Source of the DNA: Congeria kusceri
Lineage: Eukaryota > Mollusca > Bivalvia > Myida > Dreissenidae
NCBI GenBank assembly: GCA_027627225.1
Contig: JAPFQT010000079.1
Coordinates: 124,001 to 188,000 of the forward strand
Direction of reading: 5' to 3'
DNA length: 64,000 nucleotides
Shown here: in pieces, positions 32,823-46,094 of the stretch
How positions within the stretch are numbered: the stretch's first letter is position 1
Layout of the letters: every line of letters begins with the position of its first letter
Made by a program: the position numbers and the translations under genes
The notes under the pieces: generated by a model
Database searches by the model: none
Told to the model about the DNA's origin: nothing
The model's input: the letters and a program-made list of their open reading frames with translations, nothing else

Positions 32823-34780
32823 CTAAGCATATTTATGATGCTTAAGGTGTGGAAGACTGTCATAATCAGGTTTGGGGTCACTCATGCCCTTGCCGTAGTG
32901 TAATTCCTCATGCAGTTTGTATCGATAATTCCGCGTCCTGGCACGTAAAGCTCGTGCTTTGTTGGTAGCGGATGTTTGCTTTCGGTTAAGGTCGTTGCGG
33001 TCCTCATATGCTATCTGCTTAATAATCTTTGACCCCTGGGTAAGGTTAGCATTTAGTTCAGTGGTTTTTGCAATTACAGAGTCAGCATAGCCATTGTTTA
33101 ATTTGTGAACCTGCCCGTGAATTCGACCTACACAGTTGCGTGAGAAAGTCACAGTTTTAGGATTGACAGCTTGGTACGACCTGTTTACTGCTTCACTTTT
33201 TTGGGTTGTGGTTAAAAGTTTGGTAGCGTCAAGAGCAGCTGGACCTAAAACCATTTCAATGCATTTTTTAAGTACTTGTTGGTCACTGTCAACCATTTTA
33301 ACCTTGACATTGTCTGGCATGAAATTCTTAGCTTGCCTATTTGTACCAGCACAGACATAACTGTACTTTGCACAATGAGTACCGCAGTAACCACTGAAGC
33401 ATAGAACAATGGTTGCGATTACATCAACCATGACCTTCTTTAGAACCTTGATGTCACCCTGGTGTTTATTGTGGGCAGCTTTAAGCTCAGCCATACACCT
33501 AGCTTTGACCGAGAGAGCGAACCGACTCCTGATATTAGACTTGGAATGACCCTTGAGCATGCCCTTTGAGAATGGCGCTTTGTTGAGCTCGCGCTTCAGC
33601 GAGTTGCCTAGGTGCCTCAGATCCTTAAGATGACCCACATTGTGACCGTGAGAGTTACGAACACCTTGGAATGCCCTACTGTCCCCATCACAAGTGAAAT
33701 TTGCTATTTTGATGTCCTTAGAGATCTGGTCACCTAACAACCTATTCCATTTGCCTTCATCACCTATTGGTTCCCTCTCTGAAACATTTGCAGAACAATG
33801 CCCCTATGATTGGGGCACTGAACAGGTTTACCCTTATTCCTAAGCATTGATGCAGTCCTGCATAGTTTATTTGCTACTTGTACCCCTACAATTTGCTTGT
33901 TTCTGGTATTGTTTTCACACATAGTGCTTATGGCAATAGTTCCGGCTTGAAAGGGTGTCGCGTCAGAGTTAAAAATTGGATTGTTGTAGCAAGTGTCCCC
34001 TTCAACATTTACCTTAGAGGGATCTTTTTGACCAATTTTGGCATTTTCAGCAACTAAGTTTTCTCTAATCTGGTACATGCTTCTCTCATTTAGGGATTTA
34101 AGGGCAGTATTGACCTTATTTGCTTGTTTTTGCATAGCAAGTGGAGAGGGAGCAATGATATTGGTTGTGTTGAGAATTCTGCGGGAACCTGTGTTCCCAA
34201 TAGAAGTACTTGCAACACCTATTTGGAAGCCTACATTGATCTGAGCTGCCTTTCTGCCCCTGGTACTTGATGGAACCTCATTGTAAAGCTTATAATGCTT
34301 GCCTACATATCTGCATCTTGTACATTTTAACCTTTCCTCCCAGCCTAAGCCCCACTTTATGGAAGCACTGCCGTCAATTACCAAGTCGCCCCTACATTTA
34401 TCACTTCTTAACCTATGCTTTCTATTTTCAGAGGACATCATAGACTGGAGTAGGGCGGGGACATAGACCTTGTTCGTAAGTAAGTCGGGATGGACTTTTG
34501 ATGGAGCAGGAACCCGTAACAGGTCTACATAGCGAATCTTGTTCGCTCTCGGACGCAAGGGCTTAGCTGGGGTTTGAGAGCCGTCTACATCCCGAAAAGT
34601 AAGAACCTTGTCATTGTAAGCTACCCGTGCTTCAAAGGATGACCTTTCTAACCTTACATAGGTTGTGTTGGAATTTGACCTTCTTTCATAATTATGTTTT
34701 TTCCCCTTCACCGGACTAGTCCCACCTCGTTTAAAACCAACATTGAGCAACTTTTTCTTTTGCTTGGTTATGAACCCCAT
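32823..34780 (-). CDS. Mutator-like transposase, unit 8
   Basis: Consensus protein in both frames. A private silent change lies near 33573 in the PFSKG codons. Confidence 0.8.
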
Positions 34781-35541
34781 TTTGACCAGATTGCCACCTT
34801 AAAAAAAGTCAAAGTACTTATTTTGTGCCCAAAATATGCAATTTTGTATTCCCTTAAACCTCTAAATGTGAGCAGGCAATGCAAATTGACCACCTGCTGC
34901 AGTTTAAAGGCACTCATGACATTATATACTAGAATATATAATTGGTGGCCTGTAATTAAAGAGGCTGCGACAAACAAGGTGCTTTAAAGATTTTACACTT
35001 TATTGGTTTGAAACAAGCAATTACTGGAAGCTGATTGATTTCTACACTTCAAAGTATCTTTGATCTCCCATTTTGACTAATTTGTTAATTGTCTTGGATG
35101 AAATTGGAATTTTTTTTCTATTAAATTTACATTTTTGGGGTGATTTTTAAAAAAAAATACACAAAAGATACATTATCAAAATGGCTTAGAGTAAAAATAT
35201 CTAACAAAGTCATTCTCTCCTCACCCCACATAAGCCCCCCATACATGTTTGTTTGGTTTGTTTGGGTATTTTGTCACAAATATTGCAAATATCAGCTTTA
35301 ATTGTTAGAGGGACATTTAAGCTTCAAGACGCTTGAAATCACCGGCTTCCGACCAAAATCACCTGTGTTTGAAAATATGAAATAAAATGGCCAAATGGAC
35401 AGATATACAAGCCAAACTTAATATATTGGTGCAATATGCATGGGAAGATAATTATATGCAAGAAAAACTAATTTTAATGAGAACAAATTTCTCTTATACT
35501 GACTTTGGGTTAAAATAAAATATCGTCTGCAAGTGCAAAAT

Positions 35542-36083
35542 ATGGATGAGAAAGCAGATTTTTGGTCATTTCTGAGCAAAAGAGTAGAAAATAAGTGCAT
35601 TAAATGCATCAATTCAGATTGTTTGATCTGGAATGGTTGTATTTCAAATAGTTCCTTACCCTATTATGGCCGAATGAGGGCTAAATTGCCCTCGGACATA
35701 AAATCAGAGACATACTTGGTTCTCCGTGTAGCGTTAATGTGCTACATGAAGTCAGAATTGAACGCCAGGGACTCTGTGAGCCACTTTTGCAACAATAGCT
35801 TGTGTGTTAAGCCTGAACATTTAAACATAGAGCCCCATTCCACCAACATGGAACGGCGGACATGTTTACAGTTCGGACAGTGCAGCGGGCATGGAACTGA
35901 GCCAGCCTGCATATTTGGTAAAAACATGAATACAACAAGCTTTATCACTTCCTTTTATTCATAGAAATACACTTAAAATACATAAATGCATGTTTTTTTT
36001 CATTTTATATCTATTTCTATTGGGTATTTTTGCCTTTTTCAGGTAGAGGAACGCCTGATGCTGACGCGAGGGCCACTTGTTAG
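35542..36083 (+). CDS. His-Cys box nuclease, unit 9 (L82F)
   Basis: Exons 35542-35917 and 36043-36083. F82 variant, otherwise consensus. Confidence 0.85.
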
Positions 36084-36140
36084 AGGTCTCTTATGCCAAA
36101 ACAGGTAATAATAACAATTTATTATCAGGTACACAATCAA

Positions 36141-38098
36141 CTAAGCATATTTATGATGCTTAAGGTGTGGAAGACTGTCATAATCAGGTTTGGGGTCACT
36201 CATGCCCTTGCCGTAGTGTAATTCCTCATGCAGTTTGTATCGATAATTCCGCGTCCTGGCACGTAAAGCTCGTGCTTTGTTGGTAGCGGATGTTTGCTTT
36301 CGGTTAAGGTCGTTGCGGTCCTCATATGCTATCTGCTTAATAATCTTTGACCCCTGGGTAAGGTTAGCATTTAGTTCAGTGGTTTTTGCAATTACAGAGT
36401 CAGCATAGCCATTGTTTAATTTGTGAACCTGCCCGTGAATTCGACCTACACAGTTGCGTGAGAAAGTCACAGTTTTAGGATTGACAGCTTGGTACGACCT
36501 GTTTACTGCTTCACTTTTTTGGGTTGTGGTTAAAAGTTTGGTAGCGTCAAGAGCAGCTGGACCTAAAACCATTTCAATGCATTTTTTAAGTACTTGTTGG
36601 TCACTGTCAACCATTTTAACCTTGACATTGTCTGGCATGAAATTCTTAGCTTGCCTATTTGTACCAGCACAGACATAACTGTACTTTGCACAATGAGTAC
36701 CGCAGTAACCACTGAAGCATAGAACAATGGTTGCGATTACATCAACCATGACCTTCTTTAGAACCTTGATGTCACCCTGGTGTTTATTGTGGGCAGCTTT
36801 AAGCTCAGCCATACACCTAGCTTTGACCGAGAGAGCGAACCGACTCCTGATATTAGACTTGGAATGACCCTTGAGCATGCCCTTTGAGAAAGGCGCTTTG
36901 TTGAGCTCGCGCTTCAGCGAGTTGCCTAGGTGCCTCAGATCCTTAAGATGACCCACATTGTGACCGTGAGAGTTACGAACACCTTGGAATGCCCTACTGT
37001 CCCCATCACAAGTGAAATTTGCTATTTTGATGTCCTTAGAGATCTGGTCACCTAACAACCTATTCCATTTGCCTTCATCACCTATTGGTTCCCTCTCTGA
37101 AACATTTGCAGAACAATGCCCCTATGATTGGGGCACTGAACAGGTTTACCCTTATTCCTAAGCATTGATGCAGTCCTGCATAGTTTATTTGCTACTTGTA
37201 CCCCTACAATTTGCTTGTTTCTGGTATTGTTTTCACACATAGTGCTTATGGCAATAGTTCCGGCTTGAAAGGGTGTCGCGTCAGAGTTAAAAATTGGATT
37301 GTTGTAGCAAGTGTCCCCTTCAACATTTACCTTAGAGGGATCTTTTTGACCAATTTTGGCATTTTCAGCAACTAAGTTTTCTCTAATCTGGTACATGCTT
37401 CTCTCATTTAGGGATTTAAGGGCAGTATTGACCTTATTTGCTTGTTTTTGCATAGCAAGTGGAGAGGGAGCAATGATATTGGTTGTGTTGAGAATTCTGC
37501 GGGAACCTGTGTTCCCAATAGAAGTACTTGCAACACCTATTTGGAAGCCTACATTGATCTGAGCTGCCTTTCTGCCCCTGGTACTTGATGGAACCTCATT
37601 GTAAAGCTTATAATGCTTGCCTACATATCTGCATCTTGTACATTTTAACCTTTCCTCCCAGCCTAAGCCCCACTTTATGGAAGCACTGCCGTCAATTACC
37701 AAGTCGCCCCTACATTTATCACTTCTTAACCTATGCTTTCTATTTTCAGAGGACATCATAGACTGGAGTAGGGCGGGGACATAGACCTTGTTCGTAAGTA
37801 AGTCGGGATGGACTTTTGATGGAGCAGGAACCCGTAACAGGTCTACATAGCGAATCTTGTTCGCTCTCGGACGCAAGGGCTTAGCTGGGGTTTGAGAGCC
37901 GTCTACATCCCGAAAAGTAAGAACCTTGTCATTGTAAGCTACCCGTGCTTCAAAGGATGACCTTTCTAACCTTACATAGGTTGTGTTGGAATTTGACCTT
38001 CTTTCATAATTATGTTTTTTCCCCTTCACCGGACTAGTCCCACCTCGTTTAAAACCAACATTGAGCAACTTTTTCTTTTGCTTGGTTATGAACCCCAT
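36141..38098 (-). CDS. Mutator-like transposase, unit 9
   Basis: Consensus protein in both frames; only the common frame change interrupts it. Confidence 0.8.
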
Positions 38099-38859
38099 TT
38101 TGACCAGATTGCCACCTTAAAAAAAGTCAAAGTACTTATTTTGTGCCCAAAATATGCAATTTTGTATTCCCTTAAACCTCTAAATGTGAGCAGGCAATGC
38201 AAATTGACCACCTGCTGCAGTTTAAAGGCACTCATGACATTATATACTAGAATATATAATTGGTGGCCTGTAATTCAAGAGGCTGCGACAAACAAGGTGC
38301 TTTAAAGATTTTACACTTTATTGGTTTGAAACAAGCAATTACTGGAAGCTGATTGATTTCTACACTTCAAAGTATCTTTGATCTCCCATTTTGACTAATT
38401 TGTTAATTGTCTTGGATGAAATTGGAATTTTTTTTCTATTAAATTTACATTTTTGGGGTGATTTTTTTAAAAAAATACACAAAAGATACATTATCAAAAT
38501 GGCTTAGAGTAAAAATATCTAACAAAGTCATTCTCTCCTCACCCCACATAAGCCCCCCATACATGTTTGTTTGGTTTGTTTGGGTATTTTGTCACAAATA
38601 TTGCAAATATCAGCTTTAATTGTTAGAGGGACATTTAAGCTTCAAGACGCTTGAAATCACCGGCTTCCGACCAAAATCACCTGTGTTTGAAAATATGAAA
38701 TAAAATGGCCAAATGGACAGATATACAAGCCAAACTTAATATATTGGTGCAATATGCATGGGAAGATAATTATATGCAAGAAAAACTAATTTTAATGAGA
38801 ACAAATTTCTCTTATACTGACTTTGGGTTAAAATAAAATATCGTCTGCAAGTGCAAAAT

Positions 38860-39401
38860 ATGGATGAGAAAGCAGATTTTTGGTCATTTCTGAGCAAAAG
38901 AGTAGAAAATAAGTGCATTAAATGCATCAATTCAGATTGTTTGATCTGGAATGGTTGTATTTCAAATAGTTCCTTACCCTATTATGGCCGAATGAGGGCT
39001 AAATTGCCCTCGGACATAAAATCAGAGACATACTTGGTTCTCCGTGTAGCGTTAATGTGCTACATGAAGTCAGAATTGAACGCCAGGGACTCTGTGAGCC
39101 ACTTATGCAACAATAGCTTGTGTGTTAAGCCTGAACATTTAAACATAGAGCCCCATTCCACCAACATGGAACGGCGGACATGTTTACAGTTCGGACAGTG
39201 CAGCGGGCATGGAACTGAGCCAGCCTGCATATTTGGTAAAAACATGAATACAACAAGCTTTATCACTTCCTTTTATTCATAGAAATACACTTAAAATACA
39301 TAAATGCATGTTTTTTTTCATTTTATATCTATTTCTATTGGGTATTTTTGCCTTTTTCAGGTAGAGGAACGCCTGATGCTGACGCGAGGGCCACTTGTTA
39401 G
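38860..39401 (+). CDS. His-Cys box nuclease, unit 10
   Basis: Exons 38860-39235 and 39361-39401. Consensus protein with L82. Confidence 0.85.
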
Positions 39402-39458
39402 AGGTCTCTTATGCCAAAACAGGTAATAATAACAATTTATTATCAGGTACACAATCAA

Positions 39459-41416
39459 CTAAGCATATTTATGATGCTTAAGGTGTGGAAGACTGTCATA
39501 ATCAGGTTTGGGGTCACTCATGCCCTTGCCGTAGTGTAATTCCTCATGCAGTTTGTATCGATAATTCCGCGTCCTGGCACGTAAAGCTCGTGCTTTGTTG
39601 GTAGCGGATGTTTGCTTTCGGTTAAGGTCGTTGCGGTCCTCATATGCTATCTGCTTAATAATCTTTGACCCCTGGGTAAGGTTAGCATTTAGTTCAGTGG
39701 TTTTTGCAATTACAGAGTCAGCATAGCCATTGTTTAATTTGTGAACCTGCCCGTGAATTCGACCTACACAGTTGCGTGAGAAAGTCACAGTTTTAGGATT
39801 GACAGCTTGGTACGACCTGTTTACTGCTTCACTTTTTTGGGTTGTGGTTAAAAGTTTGGTAGCGTCAAGAGCAGCTGGACCTAAAACCATTTCAATGCAT
39901 TTTTTAAGTACTTGTTGGTCACTGTCAACCATTTTAACCTTGACATTGTCTGGCATGAAATTCTTAGCTTGCCTATTTGTACCAGCACAGACATAACTGT
40001 ACTTTGCACAATGAGTACCGCAGTAACCACTGAAGCATAGAACAATGGTTGCGATTACATCAACCATGACCTTCTTTAGAACCTTGATGTCACCCTGGTG
40101 TTTATTGTGGGCAGCTTTAAGCTCAGCCATACACCTAGCTTTGACCGAGAGAGCGAACCGACTCCTGATATTAGACTTGGAATGACCCTTGAGCATGCCC
40201 TTTGAGAAAGGCGCTTTGTTGAGCTCGCGCTTCAGCGAGTTGCCTAGGTGCCTCAGATCCTTAAGATGACCCACATTGTGACCGTGAGAGTTACGAACAC
40301 CTTGGAATGCCCTACTGTCCCCATCACAAGTGAAATTTGCTATTTTGATGTCCTTAGAGATCTGGTCACCTAACAACCTATTCCATTTGCCTTCATCACC
40401 TATTGGTTCCCTCTCTGAAACATTTGCAGAACAATGCCCCTATGATTGGGGCACTGAACAGGTTTACCCTTATTCCTAAGCATTGATGCAGTCCTGCATA
40501 GTTTATTTGCTACTTGTACCCCTACAATTTGCTTGTTTCTGGTATTGTTTTCACACATAGTGCTTATGGCAATAGTTCCGGCTTGAAAGGGTGTCGCGTC
40601 AGAGTTAAAAATTGGATTGTTGTAGCAAGTGTCCCCTTCAACATTTACCTTAGAGGGATCTTTTTGACCAATTTTGGCATTTTCAGCAACTAAGTTTTCT
40701 CTAATCTGGTACATGCTTCTCTCATTTAGGGATTTAAGGGCAGTATTGACCTTATTTGCTTGTTTTTGCATAGCAAGTGGAGAGGGAGCAATGATATTGG
40801 TTGTGTTGAGAATTCTGCGGGAACCTGTGTTCCCAATAGAAGTACTTGCAACACCTATTTGGAAGCCTACATTGATCTGAGCTGCCTTTCTGCCCCTGGT
40901 ACTTGATGGAACCTCATTGTAAAGCTTATAATGCTTGCCTACATATCTGCATCTTGTACATTTTAACCTTTCCTCCCAGCCTAAGCCCCACTTTATGGAA
41001 GCACTGCCGTCAATTACCAAGTCGCCCCTACATTTATCACTTCTTAACCTATGCTTTCTATTTTCAGAGGACATCATAGACTGGAGTAGGGCGGGGACAT
41101 AGACCTTGTTCGTAAGTAAGTCGGGATGGACTTTTGATGGAGCAGGAACCCGTAACAGGTCTACATAGCGAATCTTGTTCGCTCTCGGACGCAAGGGCTT
41201 AGCTGGGGTTTGAGAGCCGTCTACATCCCGAAAAGTAAGAACCTTGTCATTGTAAGCTACCCGTGCTTCAAAGGATGACCTTTCTAACCTTACATAGGTT
41301 GTGTTGGAATTTGACCTTCTTTCATAATTATGTTTTTTCCCCTTCACCGGACTAGTCCCACCTCGTTTAAAACCAACATTGAGCAACTTTTTCTTTTGCT
41401 TGGTTATGAACCCCAT
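39459..41416 (-). CDS. Mutator-like transposase, unit 10
   Basis: Consensus protein in both frames; only the common frame change interrupts it. Confidence 0.8.
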
Positions 41417-42177
41417 TTTGACCAGATTGCCACCTTAAAAAAAGTCAAAGTACTTATTTTGTGCCCAAAATATGCAATTTTGTATTCCCTTAAACCTCTA
41501 AATGTGAGCAGGCAATGCAAATTGACCACCTGCTGCAGTTTAAAGGCACTCATGACATTATATACTAGAATATATAATTGGTGGCCTGTAATTAAAGAGG
41601 CTGCGACAAACAAGGTGCTTTAAAGATTTTACACTTTATTGGTTTGAAACAAGCAATTACTGGAAGCTGATTGATTTCTACACTTCAAAGTATCTTTGAT
41701 CTCCCATTTTGACTAATTTGTTAATTGTCTTGGATGAAATTGGAATTTTTTTTCTATTAAATTTACATTTTTGGGGTGATTTTTTTAAAAAAATACACAA
41801 AAAATACATTATCAAAATGGCTTAGAGTAAAAATATCTAACAAAGTCATTCTCTCCTCACCCCACATAAGCCCCCCATACATGTTTGTTTGGTTTGTTTG
41901 GGTATTTTGTCACAAATATTGCAAATATCAGCTTTAATTGTTAGAGGGACATTTAAGCTTCAAGACGCTTGAAATCACCGGCTTCCGACCAAAATCACCT
42001 GTGTTTGAAAATATGAAATAAAATGGCCAAATGGACAGATATACAAGCCAAACTTAATATATTGGTGCAATATGCATGGGAAGATAATTATATGCAAGAA
42101 AAACTAATTTTAATGAGAACAAATTTCTCTTATACTGACTTTGGGTTAAAATAAAATATCGTCTGCAAGTGCAAAAT

Positions 42178-42720
42178 ATGGATGAGAAAGCAGATTTTTG
42201 GTCATTTCTGAGCAAAAGAGTAGAAAATAAGTGCATTAAATGCATCAATTCAGATTGTTTGATCTGGAATGGTTGTATTTCAAATAGTTCCTTACCCTAT
42301 TATGGCCGAATGAGGGCTAAATTGCCCTCGGACATAAAATCAGAGACATACTTGGTTCTCCGTGTAGCGTTAATGTGCTACATGAAGTCAGAATTGAACG
42401 CCAGGGACTCTGTGAGCCACTTATGCAACAATAGCTTGTGTGTTAAGCCTGAACATTTAAACATAGAGCCCCATTCCACCAACATGGAACGGCGGACATG
42501 TTTACAGTTCGGACAGTGCAGCGGGCATGGAACTGAGCCAGCCTGCATATTTGGTAAAAACATGAATACAACAAGCTTTATCACTTCCTTTTATTCATAG
42601 AAATACACTTAAAATACATAAATGCATGTTTTTTTTTCATTTTATATCTATTTCTATTGGGTATTTTTGCCTTTTTCAGGTAGAGGAACGCCTGATGCTG
42701 ACGCGAGGGCCACTTGTTAG
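42178..42720 (+). CDS. His-Cys box nuclease, unit 11
   Basis: Exons 42178-42553 and 42680-42720. The intron is 126 nt because its T-run has nine T instead of eight. The protein is consensus. Confidence 0.85.
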
Positions 42721-42777
42721 AGGTCTCTTATGCCAAAACAGGTAATAATAACAATTTATTATCAGGTACACAATCAA

Positions 42778-44734
42778 CTAAGCATATTTATGATGCTTAA
42801 GGTGTGGAAGACTGTCATAATCAGGTTTGGGGTCACTCATGCCCTTGCCGTAGTGTAATTCCTCATGCAGTTTGTATCGATAATTCCGCGTCCTGGCACG
42901 TAAAGCTCGTGCTTTGTTGGTAGCGGATGTTTGCTTTCGGTTAAGGTCGTTGCGGTCCTCATATGCTATCTGCTTAATAATCTTTGACCCCTGGGTAAGG
43001 TTAGCATTTAGTTCAGTGGTTTTTGCAATTACAGAGTCAGCATAGCCATTGTTTAATTTGTGAACCTGCCCGTGAATTCGACCTACACAGTTGCGTGAGA
43101 AAGTCACAGTTTTAGGATTGACAGCTTGGTACGACCTGTTTACTGCTTCACTTTTTGGGGTTGTGGTTAAAAGTTTGGTAGCGTCAAGAGCAGCTGGACC
43201 TAAAACCATTTCAATGCATTTTTAAGGACTTGTTGGTCACTGTCAACCATTTTAACCTTGACATTGTCTGGCATGAAATTCTTAGCTTGCCTATTTGTAC
43301 CAGCGCAGACATAACTGCACTTTGCACAATGAGTACCGCAGTAACCACTGAAGCATAGAACAATGGTTGCGATTACATCAACCATGACCTTCTTTAGAAC
43401 CTTGATGTCACCCTGGTGTTTATTGTGGGCAGCTTTAAGCTCAGCCATACACCTAGCTTTGACCGAGAGAGCGAACCGACTCCTGATATTAGACTTGGAA
43501 TGACCCTTGAGCATGCCCTTTGAGAAAGGCGCTTTGTTGAGCTCGCGCTTCAGCGAGTTGCCTAGGTGCCTCAGATCCTTAAGATGACCCACATTGTGAC
43601 CGTGAGAGTTACGAACACCTTGGAATGCCCTACTGTCCCCATCACAAGTGAAATTTGCTATTTTGATGTCCTTAGAGATCTGGTCACCTAACAACCTATT
43701 CCATTTGCCTTCGTCACCTATTGGTTCCCTCTCTGAAACATTTGCAGAACAATGCCCCTATGATTGGGGCACTGAACAGGTTTACCCTTATTCCTAAGCA
43801 TTGATGCAGTCCTGCATAGTTTATTTGCTACTTGTACCCCTACAATTTGCTTGTTTCTGGTATTGTTTTCACACATAGTGCTTATGGCAATAGTTCCGGC
43901 TTGAAAGGGTGTCGCGTCAGAGTTAAAAATTGGATTGTTGTAGCAAGTGTCCCCTTCAACATTTACCTTAGAGGGATCTTTTTGACCAATTTTGGCATTT
44001 TCAGCAACTAAGTTTTCTCTAATCTGGTACATGCTTCTCTCATTTAGGGATTTAAGGGCAGTATTGACCTTATTTGCTTGTTTTTGCATAGCAAGTGGAG
44101 AGGGAGCAATGATATTGGTTGTGTTGAGAATTCTGCGGGAACCTGTGTTCCCAATAGAAGTACTTGCAACACCTATTTGGAAGCCTACATTGATCTGAGC
44201 TGCCTTTCTGCCCCTGGTACTTGATGGAACCTCATTGTAAAGCTTATAATGCTTGCCTACATATCTGCATCTTGTACATTTTAACCTTTCCTCCCAGCCT
44301 AAGCCCCACTTTATGGAAGCACTGCCGTCAATTACCAAGTCGCCCCTACATTTATCACTTCTTAACCTATGCTTTCTATTTTCAGAGGACATCATAGACT
44401 GGAGTAGGGCGGGGACATAGACCTTGTTCGTAAGTAAGTCGGGATGGACTTTTGATGGAGCAGGAACCCGTAACAGGTCTACATAGCGAATCTTGTTCGC
44501 TCTCGGACGCAAGGGCTTAGCTGGGGTTTGAGAGCCGTCTACATCCCGAAAAGTAAGAACCTTGTCATTGTAAGCTACCCGTGCTTCAAAGGATGACCTT
44601 TCTAACCTTACATAGGTTGTGTTGGAATTTGACCTTCTTTCATAATTATGTTTTTTCCCCTTCACCGGACTAGTCCCACCTCGTTTAAAACCAACATTGA
44701 GCAACTTTTTCTTTTGCTTGGTTATGAACCCCAT
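42778..44734 (-). pseudogene. Mutator-like transposase, unit 11 (extra frameshift)
   Basis: A T is missing in the run near 43219-43223, so frame 2 breaks after QQVLKNAL and the QKSE part lies in another frame. Two nearby changes, Q180P and Y126C, are private to this unit. The cluster of changes within 170 bp suggests decay or a local sequence error. Confidence 0.78.
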
Positions 44735-45495
44735 TTTGACCAGATTGCCACCTTAAAAAAAGTCAAAGTACTTATTTTGTGCCCAAAATATGCAATTTTG
44801 TATTCCCTTAAACCTCTAAATGTGAGCAGGCAATGCAAATTGACCACCTGCTGCAGTTTAAAGGCACTCATGACATTATATACTAGAATATATAATTGGT
44901 GGCCTGTAATTAAAGAGGCTGCGACAAACAAGGTGCTTTAAAGATTTTACACTTTATTGGTTTGAAACAAGCAATTACTGGAAGCTGATTGATTTCTACA
45001 CTTCAAAGTATCTTTGATCTCCCATTTTGACTAATTTGTTAATTGTCTTGGATGAAATTGGAATTTTTTTTCTATTAAATTTACATTTTTGGGGTGATTT
45101 TTTTTAAAAAATACACAAAAAATACATTATCAAAATGGCTTAGAGTAAAAATATCTAACAAAGTCATTCTCTCCTCACCCCACATAAGCCCCCCATACAT
45201 GTTTGTTTGGTTTGTTTGGGTATTTTGTCACAAATATTGCAAATATCAGCTTTAATTGTTAGAGGGACATTTAAGCTTCAAGACGCTTGAAATCACCGGC
45301 TTCCGACCAAAATCACCTGTGTTTGAAAATATGAAATAAAATGGCCAAATGGACAGATATACAAGCCAAACTTAATATATTGGTGCAATATGCATGGGAA
45401 GATAATTATATGCAAGAAAAACTAATTTTAATGAGAACAAATTTCTCTTATACTGACTTTGGGTTAAAATAAAATATCGTCTGCAAGTGCAAAAT

Positions 45496-46037
45496 ATGGA
45501 TGAGAAAGCAGATTTTTGGTCATTTCTGAGCAAAAGAGTAGAAAATAAGTGCATTAAATGCATCAATTCAGATTGTTTGATCTGGAATGGTTGTATTTCA
45601 AATAGTTCCTTACCCTATTATGGCCGAATGAGGGCTAAATTGCCCTCGGACATAAAATCAGAGACATACTTGGTTCTCCGTGTAGCGTTAATGTGCTACA
45701 TGAAGTCAGAATTGAACGCCAGGGACTCTGTGAGCCACTTATGCAACAATAGCTTGTGTGTTAAGCCTGAACATTTAAACATAGAGCCCCATTCCACCAA
45801 CATGGAACGGCGGACATGTTTACAGTTCGGACAGTGCAGCGGGCATGGAACTGAGCCAGCCTGCATATTTGGTAAAAACATGAATACAACAAGCTTTATC
45901 ACTTCCTTTTATTCATAGAAATACACTTAAAATACATAAATGCATGTTTTTTTTCATTTTATATCTATTTCTATTGGGTATTTTTGCCTTTTTCAGGTAG
46001 AGGAACGCCTGATGCTGACGCGAGGGCCACTTGTTAG
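45496..46037 (+). CDS. His-Cys box nuclease, unit 12
   Basis: Exons 45496-45871 and 45997-46037. The consensus protein. Confidence 0.85.
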
Positions 46038-46094
46038 AGGTCTCTTATGCCAAAACAGGTAATAATAACAATTTATTATCAGGTACACAATCAA

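Larger units (their letters stand above)
32180..35497. repeat. Array unit 8 (3,318 bp)
   Basis: The first of three similar units (8-10) marked by a silent AAGTACTTG variant. Spacer 34781-35541 carries T5A9. Confidence 0.95.
35498..38815. repeat. Array unit 9 (3,318 bp)
   Basis: Very close to unit 8. Spacer 38099-38859 carries T7A7 and the TTCAAGAGG variant. Confidence 0.95.
38816..42133. repeat. Array unit 10 (3,318 bp)
   Basis: The last unit with the AAGTACTTG marker. Spacer 41417-42177 carries T7A7. Confidence 0.95.
42134..45451. repeat. Array unit 11 (3,318 bp)
   Basis: The length is normal only because an extra T in the nuclease intron offsets a lost T in the transposase gene. Spacer 44735-45495 carries T8A6. 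Confidence 0.95.
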
